NCBI RefSeq assembly: GCF_025979705.1
Contig: NZ_CP110136.1
Coordinates: 124,001-188,000, forward strand
DNA from: Hymenobacter sp. YIM 151858-1
GTDB lineage: Bacteria; Bacteroidota; Bacteroidia; Cytophagales; Hymenobacteraceae
Direction: 5' to 3'
Length of the DNA stretch: 64,000 nucleotides
The notes under the pieces were generated by a model. The model was not told the DNA's origin. It worked only from the letters and a program-made list of their open reading frames with translations, and did not search any database. Positions 43,134 to 54,485 of the stretch are shown piece after piece (position 1 is the stretch's first letter; every line of letters begins with the position of its first letter). The position numbers were made by a program, and so were the translations under genes.

Positions 43134-43745
43134 ATGTCAGCAACCCCCTTCGACGCCGCTTATTGGAGCGCCCGCTACGCCGCCGGCCACGACCAGTGGG
43201 ATACCGGCGCCGTGACCGAACCGCTTCGGGCGTACTTCGCTCAGCTGGGCCCCGGCGATGCCCGCCGCATTCTGATTCCGGGTGCTGGCCGCGCCTACGA
43301 GGCTGAGTACCTGCATCGTGCAGGGTTTGCGCAGGTGTACGTGGCCGACATTGCGCCCGAGGCCCTAGGTGCGCTGCAACAGCGCGTACCCGATTTTCCG
43401 GCCGAGCACCTGCTGCTTCAGGATTTCTTCGCCTTGCAAGGGCCCTACGACCTAATCGTGGAGCAAACATTTTTCTGCGCCCTCGATCCTGCGCTGCGCC
43501 TCCGCTACGCCCAGCAGTGTGCCAACCTGCTCCGGCCGGGCGGCAAGCTGGTGGGTTTACTCTTCGATGGCCAGGTAGGTCCGGGCAACGAGCCGCCCTT
43601 CGGCGGTACCCGCCAAGAGTACCGCCGTTACTTCGAGCCGTACTTCGATTTCATTTACTTCGATACGGCCTACAACTCCATTAAGCCGCGGGCCGACCGC
43701 GAGCTGTTCATCTGCCTTCAGAAAAAAGCCGACACCCTGGCCTAG
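43134..43745 (+). CDS. thiopurine S-methyltransferase-like methyltransferase
   Basis: Start 43134 (MSATPFDAAYWSARYAAGHDQWDTGAVT). About 203 residues. The TPMT signature FWxxRY-like start and the SAM site LIPGAGRAYEAEYLHRAGFAQVYVADIAPEAL are clear, followed by DFFALQGPYDLIVEQTFFCAL. Bacterial TPMT-like enzymes methylate selenium, tellurium, thiols or small toxins. It ends in a CCTAGG (stop TAG) 28 bases before kdsA, so co-transcription is likely. Confidence 0.85.
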   Translation: MSATPFDAAYWSARYAAGHDQWDTGAVTEPLRAYFAQLGPGDARRILIPGAGRAYEAEYLHRAGFAQVYVADIAPEALGALQQRVPDFPAEHLLLQDFFALQGPYDLIVEQTFFCALDPALRLRYAQQCANLLRPGGKLVGLLFDGQVGPGNEPPFGGTRQEYRRYFEPYFDFIYFDTAYNSIKPRADRELFICLQKKADTLA

Positions 43746-43772
43746 GTGCCGAGGCGTCATTCCTCTACCAAC

Positions 43773-44600
43773 ATGCTGAATACCCTAACCGCTGCCCTGC
43801 CCAACTTCGCACATACCAACTCGGGCCAGTTCTTCCTGATGGCCGGCCCTTGCGTTATCGAAGGCGAAGACATGGCCTTGCGCATTGCCGAGCAGGTGCG
43901 CACGATTTGCGACCGGCTGCAGATTCCGTTCATCTTTAAGGGCTCGTACCGCAAGGCCAACCGTTCGCGCCTCGACTCCTTCACGGGCATCGGCGACGAA
44001 ACCGCGCTGCGCATCCTGCAGAAAGTGGGCCGCGAAATCGGCGTGCCCACCGTTACCGACATTCACGAATCGGGGGAGGCGGCCATGGCGGCCGAGTACG
44101 TGGATGTGCTGCAGATACCCGCCTTTTTGTGCCGCCAAACCGAGCTGCTGGTGGCTGCGGCCGAAACGGGCAAGGTGGTCAACATCAAGAAAGGCCAGTT
44201 TTTGTCGGGCGAATCGATGGGCTTTGCCGTGGATAAGGTGCGCCAGTCGGGCAACCCGCACGTAATCCTCACCGACCGCGGCAACTCGTTCGGCTACTCC
44301 GATCTGGTGGTGGATTACCGCAACATTCCGGCCATGCAAAGCTTCGGCGTGCCCGTGGTGATGGACGTAACGCACTCCCTGCAGGAGCCCAACCAAAGCA
44401 GCGGCGTAACCGGCGGCAAGCCGCAACTCATCCAAACCATTGCCAGCGCCGCCATTGCCGTGGGCGCCGATGGCTTGTTCATCGAAACGCACCCCACGCC
44501 CGCCACGGCCAAATCGGACGGCGCCAACATGCTGCAGCTCGACCGCCTCGAAGCATTGCTGGAGCGCCTGACGCGCATCCGCGAGGCGGTGCGCGCCTAG
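43773..44600 (+). CDS. kdsA: 3-deoxy-8-phosphooctulonate (KDO 8-P) synthase
   Basis: Start 43773 (MLNTLTAALPNFAHTNSGQFFLMAGPCVIEGED). 275 residues. Motifs are AGPCVIEGE, FIFKGSYRKANRSR (PEP and arabinose 5-phosphate binding) and DVTHSLQEPNQSSGVTGGKPQ. It condenses PEP with arabinose 5-phosphate to form KDO 8-phosphate for lipopolysaccharide, so the cell has a KDO-containing outer membrane. The Asn in KANRSR and the QSSG loop fit the metal-independent class, though this is only inference. The stop TAG is in CCTAGG. Confidence 0.96.
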   Translation: MLNTLTAALPNFAHTNSGQFFLMAGPCVIEGEDMALRIAEQVRTICDRLQIPFIFKGSYRKANRSRLDSFTGIGDETALRILQKVGREIGVPTVTDIHESGEAAMAAEYVDVLQIPAFLCRQTELLVAAAETGKVVNIKKGQFLSGESMGFAVDKVRQSGNPHVILTDRGNSFGYSDLVVDYRNIPAMQSFGVPVVMDVTHSLQEPNQSSGVTGGKPQLIQTIASAAIAVGADGLFIETHPTPATAKSDGANMLQLDRLEALLERLTRIREAVRA

Positions 44601-44625
44601 GTGCCAGAACTATTATCCGGCATTC

Positions 44626-44725
44626 GTCATCCTGAGCAAAGCGAAGGACCTTCTCACGCCTGAACGGCTGACGTAATAACGTCTTGTTCTTGTGTGAGAA
44701 GGTCCTTCGCTTTGCTCAGGATGAC
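44626..44725. repeat. perfect 32-base inverted repeat (GTCATCCTGAG)
   Basis: The left arm (44626-44657) and right arm (44694-44725) are exact reverse complements, starting GTCATCCTGAGCAAAGCGAA. The 36-base loop is AT-richer. It lies between convergent kdsA and methyltransferase ends. It shares GTCAT...GCGAAG with the repeats at 6628, 29328, 46748 and 54182. Confidence 0.9.
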
Positions 44726-44735
44726 AGCGTTTACA

Positions 44736-45545
44736 CTAAACCCCCAAGCCGCGCTCCGCAATGCGCAGGGTAAAGTGCTGCTTGGGCGCATTGCGCCGGA
44801 AGAACACCAGGCCGATAAAGAACAAATCGATGGTCAGCATCACGTCGGGGTGCGCTTTGATGGCCTCCCAGGCTCGGTCCATCTCGCCCGACCAATGAAT
44901 GTCGTCGAACACGAAAACGGAGTTGTCGGTGCGGTGGGGGAGGCACTGCTCGAAGTAGCGCAGCGTGGGCACGTAGCGGTGGTTGCCGTCGAAAAAGGCG
45001 AAGTCGATGGGCTGCTGCAGCTGCGCCAGGACCTGCGGCAGCGTTTCGTCGAAGTTGCCTTCTGTCAGCTCCACGTTGCCTAGGTGCAGCTGCTCGAATG
45101 TTTCGCGGGCAACGGCAGCCGTTTGGGGGCAGCCTTCGAAGGTGAGCACCCGGGCCCGCGAACTGGCCGAAGCCAAATAGGCGGTAGTCAGACCTAGGGA
45201 CGTGCCCAACTCGAGAATAGTAGTTGGCTGCAAGTGGTTCACCAACCGAAACAGCAGCTGCGCCAACCTGGGCGGCTTGGCCGCCGAGCGGGCTATGCTG
45301 CGCACGGCCCGCTCGTGGCCGGCGCCCGTGTGCGAACCGGCACCAAAATCGGTGATGCGCAGGCGGCGGGTATCCTCGCGTAGTGCGTGGCGACGGGCTT
45401 CAATGGCCTGAAAAGGCGCGAATTGCCCGGTGTGGCAAACCACGTCGAGGTAAACCGAAAAAACAAACGGGGAATGCAGCCCGTGTGCATTCCCCGATCG
45501 AAGCCAGTAGCGGATGTAGCGCAGTGCCTGGGGCAGTAGCGACAA
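44736..45545 (-). CDS. class I SAM-dependent methyltransferase
   Basis: 269 residues. The SAM-binding motif is TTILELGTSLGLTTAYLASAS, followed by VLTFEGCPQTAAVARETFEQL and the acidic FAFFDGNHRYVPTLRYFEQC. The layout resembles caffeoyl-CoA O-methyltransferase-like enzymes. The N-terminus (LPQALRYIRYWLRSGNAHGLHSPFVFSVY) is a typical Bacteroidota extension. Substrate unknown. The next gene upstream, apaG, is 12 bases away on the same strand. Confidence 0.87.
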   Translation of the reverse strand: MSLLPQALRYIRYWLRSGNAHGLHSPFVFSVYLDVVCHTGQFAPFQAIEARRHALREDTRRLRITDFGAGSHTGAGHERAVRSIARSAAKPPRLAQLLFRLVNHLQPTTILELGTSLGLTTAYLASASSRARVLTFEGCPQTAAVARETFEQLHLGNVELTEGNFDETLPQVLAQLQQPIDFAFFDGNHRYVPTLRYFEQCLPHRTDNSVFVFDDIHWSGEMDRAWEAIKAHPDVMLTIDLFFIGLVFFRRNAPKQHFTLRIAERGLGV

Positions 45546-45557
45546 AGCGGAGCGGGT

Positions 45558-45944
45558 TTAGTTGAGGCGGAACGGCACCACGAGCGTAAACTCGGGTATC
45601 TCGACCTCAAAGGTACGGCCATCGGCCACACGCTCCATCAGGTAGGTGCCGCGCATCTTGCCGATGCCGGTTTTCAGGTTGCAGCCCGATACGTACTGGT
45701 GCGCATCGCCGGGCTCGAGGGTGGGTTGCTGGCCCACCACGCCTTCGCCCTCCACCTCGCGCACCACGCCGTTGGCGTCGTAAATGTGCCAGTGGCGGCG
45801 CAGCAGCTTCACGGTGTATTCGCTGTGGTTGCGAATGTCGATTCTATAGGCAAAAACGAAATGTTCCTGGTTGGGGCTCGAATACTCGGACAGGTAGCTG
45901 GTCGATACGCTAACCGTCACGCCCTGAGTGGTTGTAGAGTTCAT
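45558..45944 (-). CDS. apaG: ApaG domain protein
   Basis: 128 residues, a single ApaG (fibronectin-like) fold. The motif set VFAYRIDIRNHSEYTVKLLRRHWHI and GDAHQYVSGCNLKTGIGKMRGTYLM is diagnostic. ApaG in E. coli is linked to Co2+ resistance and to diadenosine tetraphosphate handling, but its mechanism is not known. The gene pairs with the methyltransferase downstream on the same strand. Confidence 0.95.
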   Translation of the reverse strand: MNSTTTQGVTVSVSTSYLSEYSSPNQEHFVFAYRIDIRNHSEYTVKLLRRHWHIYDANGVVREVEGEGVVGQQPTLEPGDAHQYVSGCNLKTGIGKMRGTYLMERVADGRTFEVEIPEFTLVVPFRLN

Positions 45945-46004
45945 GGCAGCGGGGCCGAAACGGCAATGGGTGAGTATGGAAGGAGCTAACAGCAGCCTTT
46001 CGGA

Positions 46005-46036
46005 TTTGGTTTACGTACGCAACCCGGCTACGTTTG
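46005..46036 (+). promoter_or_regulatory. ung promoter
   Basis: TTTG (46005-46008), 20-base spacer, TACGTTTG (46029-46036), 36 bases before the ung ATG. A full match to the phylum consensus. Confidence 0.85.
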
Positions 46037-46072
46037 GCCCAAGTTGTCGCATCCGTTTACCACCCCACAGGC

Positions 46073-46735
46073 ATGACCGTAAAGATAGATGAAAGCTGGC
46101 GCAAGGTGTTGCAGCCCGAGTTCGAGAAGCCCTATTTTCAGGAGCTTATTCAATTTGTAAAGCAGGAGTACCAAACGCAAACGGTATACCCCGCGGGCGG
46201 CCAGATTTTCCATGCTTTCGACGCCTGCCCCTTCGAGCGGGTGAAGGTGGTTATCCTAGGTCAGGACCCGTACCACGGCAAAGGCCAGGCCCACGGATTG
46301 GCCTTTTCGGTGCAGTTTGGGGTTCGGTCGCCGCCTTCGCTCGTCAACGTGTTCAAGGAGCTGGAAAGCGACCTGGGCATCGCGCGCCCCGACAACGGCA
46401 ACCTCGACCGGTGGGCCCAGCAAGGCGTGCTGCTGCTGAATGCCACGCTTACGGTACGCGCCTCCACGCCCGGCTCGCACCAGAAGAAAGGCTGGGAGGA
46501 GTTCACCGATGCCGTTATCCGCATCATCTCCGAGCAGAAGGAGCACGTGGTGTTCATCCTGTGGGGGGCCTACGCCCAGAAAAAAGCCGAGCTAATCGAC
46601 AGCCGCAAGCACCTCGTGCTGAAAGCCGCGCACCCCTCGCCCTACGCCGCCGATAAAGGATTCTTCGGCTCGAAGCCCTTCAGCAAAACCAACGCTTACC
46701 TGCAGCAGAAAGGTCTGGAGCCCATTCAGTGGTAG
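46073..46735 (+). CDS. ung: uracil-DNA glycosylase (family 1)
   Basis: Start 46073 (MTVKIDESWRKVLQPEFEKPYFQ), fixed by the promoter. 220 residues. Family 1 motifs: VILGQDPYHGKGQAHGL (catalytic Asp), LLLNATLTV and HPSPYAADKGFFGSKPFSKTNAYL. It removes uracil from DNA to begin base-excision repair. Preceded by a classical promoter, followed by a nested repeat element. Confidence 0.97.
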   Translation: MTVKIDESWRKVLQPEFEKPYFQELIQFVKQEYQTQTVYPAGGQIFHAFDACPFERVKVVILGQDPYHGKGQAHGLAFSVQFGVRSPPSLVNVFKELESDLGIARPDNGNLDRWAQQGVLLLNATLTVRASTPGSHQKKGWEEFTDAVIRIISEQKEHVVFILWGAYAQKKAELIDSRKHLVLKAAHPSPYAADKGFFGSKPFSKTNAYLQQKGLEPIQW

Positions 46736-46747
46736 GCCCGTTCCTCC

Positions 46748-47032
46748 GCTGTCATTGCGAGGACGAAGGACGAAGCAATCGGTCCTGGGCTGGGCACTAC
46801 CTCTCACCTAGCAGCAACCGAAAAAATGTAGCGCGGACTTTCCCGCTCGCGTAGCTCAGATAGTAACTCCTGACCTAGCGACCTAAGCGGTTGAGATTAC
46901 TATCCGGAACACGCGAACTGGAAAGTTCGCGCTACTTCGTTCGGCCGAGCCCTAAGTGGTTTTTCGCTTAGCGCTGAGGAGCGGTCGTGCCCAGCCCAGG
47001 ACCGATTGCTTCGCTTGGCTCGCAATGACAGC
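46748..47032. repeat. nested inverted repeats: GTCAT-type outside, GTAGCGCGG-type inside
   Basis: The outer arms (46748-46797 and 46987-47032) are reverse complements over about 46 bases, with GCTGTCATTGCGAGG at the end and GGTCCTGGGCTGGGCAC inside. Inside lie the inner arms GTAGCGCGGACTTTCC (46828-46843) and GGAAAGTTCGCGCTAC (46920-46935; 15 of 16 pair). The inner element is the family also at 2920-3020. No gene is seen within. Confidence 0.9.
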
Positions 47033-47039
47033 AGGTTTG

Positions 47040-47084
47040 AAAACGCGACGGCCCGGTGAGGTAATCACCGGGCCGTCGCGTTTT
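47040..47084 (-). terminator. lepB terminator
   Basis: AAAACGCGACGGCCCGGTGA pairs perfectly with its complement around GGTAA. A long, GC-rich stem directly after lepB. Confidence 0.85.
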
Positions 47085-47099
47085 GCCTAATGGCTGAAC

Positions 47100-48260
47100 T
47101 TAGTCGATGGTATTAAACAAGCGGCTCCAGCGGATTTTACCACCCAGGCCGGCGTTCGGGTCGACGGACATCCAGATCAGCACGGCTTTGCCCACGATGT
47201 GGTCGGCGGGCACGAAGCCCCAGTAGCGCGAGTCGAGCGAGTCGTGGCGGTTGTCGCCCATCATGAAGTAGTAATCCTGTTTGAAGGTGTAGCTCGTCAG
47301 GGGCTTGCCGTTTTGCAGAATCTGGCCGTTGGCTACCGTGATGCCCTCGTTGCGCTCGTAGCGCTGAATAATCTTCTGGTACAGCGGCACGTTTTGCGGC
47401 GTCAGCTGCACGGTCTGGCCCTTTTTGGGCACTTGCAGCGGGCCGTAGTTGTCGCGGTTCCAGTTGGTGAGCGGGGCGGGCGTGCTGTGCGGGTAGTCGG
47501 GGTTGTTCGGGAACACGTCGGCCTCGGCTTTGCCGGGCTCGGTGGCGTCGTTCACCACGCTGCGCACGTAGGGCTGCTTCTTGAAGAACGCCGCGGTGGT
47601 GGCCGTCATGTCAACCATGTACACCGGCGTGTTGAAGGCCGGGTTGGGCTGCGGAATACCGCCCTGGGCGTAGTAGTCAACCACGCCCTGCTGCTGAAAC
47701 GCGGCTTTCAGGTCGTCGTTGGGCTGCGGCACATCCAGGAAGTAGCGGCGCTGCGACTGCGGCGGCGTGGGCTGCGGCTTGCCGTTGATGAACACCTCCT
47801 GGTTTTTGATTTCGAGCACGTCGCCGGCCACGGCCACGCAGCGCTTGATGTAGTTGGTGCGCAAATCGGCGGGGTGCTGGTCCTCGAAGGGCACGTTGAA
47901 CACCACCACGTCGCCGCGCTTTACCTCCGAAAAGCCCGGCAGGCGGTAGGAGGGCAGCTGAATCAGATCGGAGTAGCTTTTGATGGCCGTGCCCCACAGC
48001 GTTTGGTGCGTAAGTGGCACCTGCAGCGGGGTTTGCGGAGTGCGCGGGCCGTAGTGCAACTTGCTCACAAACAGGTAGTCGCCCACCAGCAGCGAGTGCT
48101 CCATGGAGGGCGTCGGGATGGTGTAGGCCTCAAACGTAGCCCAGCGAATGAGCGTGGCCGCCACCACCGCAAACAGGATGGCATCGCCCCACTCGCGCCA
48201 GAAGCCTTTGGGTTTGGTGGGCTGCTCGGCCGGTTTTTTCTTCCAGAAAGTAACTGCCAT
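47100..48260 (-). CDS. lepB: signal peptidase I
   Basis: Start 48260 (MAVTFWKKKPAEQPTKPKGFWREWGD). About 386 residues, longer than the E. coli enzyme because of insertions usual in Bacteroidota. One N-terminal helix, then the catalytic Ser in TPSMEHSLLVGD and the general-base Lys in NYIKRCVAVAGD; the box GDNRHDSLDSRYWGFVPADHIVGKA is also present. It cleaves signal peptides of secreted proteins. Part of the parB-DUF5683-dapB-lepB row. Confidence 0.95.
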   Translation of the reverse strand: MAVTFWKKKPAEQPTKPKGFWREWGDAILFAVVAATLIRWATFEAYTIPTPSMEHSLLVGDYLFVSKLHYGPRTPQTPLQVPLTHQTLWGTAIKSYSDLIQLPSYRLPGFSEVKRGDVVVFNVPFEDQHPADLRTNYIKRCVAVAGDVLEIKNQEVFINGKPQPTPPQSQRRYFLDVPQPNDDLKAAFQQQGVVDYYAQGGIPQPNPAFNTPVYMVDMTATTAAFFKKQPYVRSVVNDATEPGKAEADVFPNNPDYPHSTPAPLTNWNRDNYGPLQVPKKGQTVQLTPQNVPLYQKIIQRYERNEGITVANGQILQNGKPLTSYTFKQDYYFMMGDNRHDSLDSRYWGFVPADHIVGKAVLIWMSVDPNAGLGGKIRWSRLFNTID

Positions 48261-48467
48261 GGAGAACAACAAAGCGGCCGGGCCGCCTTTGGGTGTCGGT
48301 AGTGAAAAGATTTGTGCGGCTGAATATCTGATTTTCCGCGTCGATTAGCGCTAACGCCGACGAAAACCCGGTATTGCAGCCAGAAGAAACTTGCTTCTGC
48401 CGGATATAAAAAGAACGCGCCGAAACGCGTTCCATTTACTCGGCGGCAAACCCTAGGTGCTTGGAGG

Positions 48468-49187
48468 CTAAAGGCCCAGCAGGTCCTTCATGCCGAATAC
48501 GCCCTGGCGGCCGGGCAGCCACTCGGCGGCCAGCACGGCGCCGTGCGCAAAGCCTTCGCGCGAGTAGGCCTCGTGCTTCAGCTCCAGGCCGTCCACGGGC
48601 GAGGTGTAGGTTACCACGTGGGTGCCTACGGTTTCAGAAAGGCGCTCCGAGATGATAGCCAACTCCTCCGGCGCCTGGGCCGGATCGTTGCGCCAGCGTT
48701 TCTTCTCGGGGTAGTGGCGCATAATGCCCTCGGCCACCGTGAGGGCCGTGCCGCTCGGCTGGTCGACCTTGTGCACGTGGTGGATTTCGCGCACTTGCAC
48801 ATCGTAGCCGCCAAACTGGTGCATTTTGGCCGCGATGTACTCGTTGAAGTGGAAGAACAGGTTTACGCCCACGCTGTAGTTGGAGGCGTAGAACAGCGCG
48901 CCGCCTTTATCCTGCGCCAAAGCCCGCGCCTCGGGGAAGTGGTGCAGCCAGCCCGTGGAGCCGCACACCACCGGCAGGCCCTGCTGCAGGCAGGCTTGCA
49001 CGTTTTCGAAGGCGGCATCGGGGTGGGTAAACTCGATGGCTACATCGGCCTCGGCCGGGCCGAACTGGCTAAGCTGGGTTTCGGGGCGGGCGGGGTCGAT
49101 GATGCCGGCAATCTGGTGGCCGCGGCTGATGGCCTGGGCTTCAATGGCCTGGCCCATTTTGCCATAGCCAATCAAAAGAATCTTCAT
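48468..49187 (-). CDS. dapB: 4-hydroxy-tetrahydrodipicolinate reductase
   Basis: Start 49187 (MKILLIGYGKMGQAIEAQA). 239 residues. The nucleotide-binding GYGKMG, the AIEFTHP loop, SNYSVGVNLFFHF and the catalytic/substrate HHVHKVDQPSGTA are present. It makes tetrahydrodipicolinate on the way to diaminopimelate and lysine, so it feeds peptidoglycan. It is 4 bases after the DUF5683 stop, in an operon. Confidence 0.96.
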   Translation of the reverse strand: MKILLIGYGKMGQAIEAQAISRGHQIAGIIDPARPETQLSQFGPAEADVAIEFTHPDAAFENVQACLQQGLPVVCGSTGWLHHFPEARALAQDKGGALFYASNYSVGVNLFFHFNEYIAAKMHQFGGYDVQVREIHHVHKVDQPSGTALTVAEGIMRHYPEKKRWRNDPAQAPEELAIISERLSETVGTHVVTYTSPVDGLELKHEAYSREGFAHGAVLAAEWLPGRQGVFGMKDLLGL

Positions 49188-49191
49188 AGAG

Positions 49192-49857
49192 CTAAAAGCG
49201 GCGCGGCACCGCCGGGCTGTGCCCGGGCCGCAGCGTAAAGGTAAGGGCAACACCGGCCGCCGGCCCGCTCGGGGTGGGCACGGCCGTAGGCTGCCAGCGT
49301 AAGCTTAAATCGTCGCTTACATCGAAATCGTGGAGGTGCGCATCCACCAGCGCGTCCAGCATTTGCAGGGCGTAAGCGCCCGCAATGTAGGCAACAAACA
49401 CGTCGCGCTGGGTGCGGTAGAAGTTAAGCGCCTGCTGCTGGCCAGCATCGGTAGTGAATGTACTTGACCGCGGCCCCGTATCGGGTAAGCCTGCCCGGCG
49501 CGCGTTGTACCCGTCGCGAAACTCGCGGTAGCGGTCGAGGTAGAACAGCTCCCCGGCAATGGTACCACCTAGGGCGCCGTATACCAGCGGCAGCTTCCAG
49601 TACTTGCGGTTGTACACCTGCCCGGCGCCGGGCAGCACCGCGGCCAGTATCAGGGCTTTGGTGGGGCGGCTCACCCGCAGGCCCAGCAGCCGCTCGCGGC
49701 GGCGCAACGAGTCGGGCACGGTGGGGCCGGCCGCTACCTGCGCCGAGTCGGAGCCGGCCGTTACGGTTTGGGCCGAAGCGGGTGCGGAAAGACAAAGCAG
49801 CCCCACTGCCATAAGCAATGGGGCTACCGATAGGCGTATAGCGAATGGGTTGCTCAT
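49192..49857 (-). CDS. DUF5683 domain protein
   Basis: Start 49857 (MSNPFAIRLSVAPLLMAVGLLCLSAPASAQT) with a signal peptide. About 221 residues. It has the DUF5683 pattern ALILAAVLPGAGQVYNRKYWKLPLVYGALGGTIAGELFYLDRYREFRDGYN and hydrophobic segments. This family sits between parB and dapB in many Bacteroidota; its function is unknown. Closely packed with parB (20 bases) and dapB (4 bases). Confidence 0.92.
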   Translation of the reverse strand: MSNPFAIRLSVAPLLMAVGLLCLSAPASAQTVTAGSDSAQVAAGPTVPDSLRRRERLLGLRVSRPTKALILAAVLPGAGQVYNRKYWKLPLVYGALGGTIAGELFYLDRYREFRDGYNARRAGLPDTGPRSSTFTTDAGQQQALNFYRTQRDVFVAYIAGAYALQMLDALVDAHLHDFDVSDDLSLRWQPTAVPTPSGPAAGVALTFTLRPGHSPAVPRRF

Positions 49858-49877
49858 AAGTGCCACCCTCAACGTGG

Positions 49878-50825
49878 TTAGGCCGGTTGCAGTATGCTGA
49901 TGATGCGGTGCATGTCTTCGGCCGAATCGAAGCTGATGCGAATTTCGCCGCGGCCTTGCGCTGTGGGCTTCACTTGTACGCGCGAACCAAAGCGGTCGGA
50001 CAAGAAACGCTCGGCGCGTTTGGCTTCGGCCGGCGGCACGGGCAACGCATCCTCGGCGGGCTGGGGCTGGTTGGGCTTGGCCGCTACCGGCACGCCCTGG
50101 CGCACCAGCTGCTCGATGCGGCGCACCGACAGCTCCTCGGCCACAATGCGGTTGAACAGGTTAAGCTGGTGCTGCGCATCCTCCACGCTCAGCAGCGCGC
50201 GGGCGTGGCCCATGCTGATAACGTTGTCGCGCAGGCCGATCTGGATATCGGGCGGCAGCTTCAGCAGGCGCAGGTAGTTGGTTACGGTCGAGCGGTTTTT
50301 GCCCACCCGGTCGCCCAACTCCTCCTGCTTCAGGTTGCACTCGCTCACCAGGCGCTGGTAGCTCAGCGCAATTTCGATGGCGTTGAGGTTTTCGCGCTGG
50401 ATGTTCTCGATCAGGGCCATTTCCAGCATCTGCTGGTCGTCGGCCTTGCGGATGTACGCCGGAATAGTCTCCAGGCCCGCGAGGCGCGAGGCCTGCAAGC
50501 GCCGCTCACCCGAAATCAGCTGGTATGCAGCGGGGCCGGTTTGGCGCACGGTAATGGGCTGAATAATGCCCTGTACCCGAATGCTTTCGGCCAGTTCCTG
50601 CAGCGCTTCCTGATCGAAGTGCGTGCGTGGCTGGTAGGGGTTCGCCTCGATTTGCTCCGTAGGAATAAACCCTACCGAGTTAACCGGGTGCGGCACCAGC
50701 CGTTCGCTCTTTTTCTCGTAGCTACCCTCGATGAGGGCGTTCAACCCGCGGCCCAGGCCACCCACGCGGCGCTTGGCCAGCGGCGTCTGGGCGGTTTTCT
50801 CTTCGTGCTTCTCTGACATACTCAC
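49878..50825 (-). CDS. parB: ParB/Spo0J chromosome-partition protein
   Basis: 315 residues. The ParB domain carries NPYQPRTHFDQEALQELAESIRVQGIIQPITV and the CTPase box SGERRLQASRLAG, followed by the helix-turn-helix IALSYQRLVSECNLKQEELGDRVGKNRSTVTNYLRLLKLP. It loads on parS as a CTP clamp and spreads to partition the origin. Usually encoded next to ParA; here ParA is at 62089-62898 on the other strand. A TATTTTTG promoter and parS-like half sites lie upstream. Confidence 0.95.
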   Translation of the reverse strand: MSMSEKHEEKTAQTPLAKRRVGGLGRGLNALIEGSYEKKSERLVPHPVNSVGFIPTEQIEANPYQPRTHFDQEALQELAESIRVQGIIQPITVRQTGPAAYQLISGERRLQASRLAGLETIPAYIRKADDQQMLEMALIENIQRENLNAIEIALSYQRLVSECNLKQEELGDRVGKNRSTVTNYLRLLKLPPDIQIGLRDNVISMGHARALLSVEDAQHQLNLFNRIVAEELSVRRIEQLVRQGVPVAAKPNQPQPAEDALPVPPAEAKRAERFLSDRFGSRVQVKPTAQGRGEIRISFDSAEDMHRIISILQPA

Positions 50826-50863
50826 TCTGAGGCCCTAGGGCCAGACGGCGGCCGAAGGGAAAT

Positions 50864-50965
50864 CAAAAATAGCACAAACCCCCCGGAAGAAATCCACAAT
50901 TTTTGTGGAACATTGGTGGATAAAGTATTTAACGATTTGCAATACAGGATGTTATCCGTGGAACA
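50864..50965 (-). promoter_or_regulatory. parB promoter with parS-like half sites
   Basis: Plus CAAAAATA at 50864-50871 gives TATTTTTG on the minus strand, 39 bases before the parB start. Upstream, GTGGAACA occurs at 50905-50912 and again within TGTTATCCGTGGAACA (50950-50965), which matches 13 of 16 bases of the symmetric form TGTTCCACGTGGAACA. This may be a degenerate ParB site for autoregulation. Confidence 0.5.
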
Positions 50966-51063
50966 ATTGTTTCTCGCGGTTCGCGAAAAACACGACTGAG
51001 CAGCTTTGAACCGAGCGTAAGTGCTTCGGAAACAGCCCGAAACGCGCGCAGTGCCCGGCCGCG

Positions 51064-54152
<3,089 letters not shown>

Positions 54153-54181
54153 GGTAAATGAGTTGAAGCATAGCACGTTAT

Positions 54182-54282
54182 GCTTCATCTGACGTCCGCT
54201 TGTCGAAGCATCTCCTCTGATAGTGATTTTGCTATCTAGTAAAGCGGTAGAGATGCTTCGACAAGCGGACGTCAGATGAAGC
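54182..54282. repeat. perfect 33-base inverted repeat (GTCAT-type variant)
   Basis: The left arm (54182-54214) and right arm (54250-54282) are exact reverse complements, containing CGCTTGTCGAAGCATCTC. The left arm is preceded by an extra small hairpin (GAAGCATA / TATGCTTC). It lies in the pyrG-yidC spacer. Confidence 0.9.
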
Positions 54283-54408
54283 CTGACGTTCTTTATCATT
54301 CTTATTCTCAGCCAATTTGGCAGGTTGCCCTAGGTGCGCCCGGTTGTTGCAACCCCCGGAACCCGACCGAGTTTGTACGGGGTTGTTAGCAGTTAGCTGA
54401 ATGCCACG

Positions 54409-54416
54409 TACTTTTG
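54409..54416 (+). promoter_or_regulatory. yidC -7 box TACTTTTG (then CGGCT)
   Basis: TACTTTTGCGGC matches the extended consensus. It lies 70 bases before the yidC ATG and excludes the longer reading frame as coding. Confidence 0.65.
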
Positions 54417-54485
54417 CGGCTCGCTTGGGCAGTGGCGAGCCGGAGGCCGGCTGTAACTGCCTTTTACCCAATACCTAATCCATTC

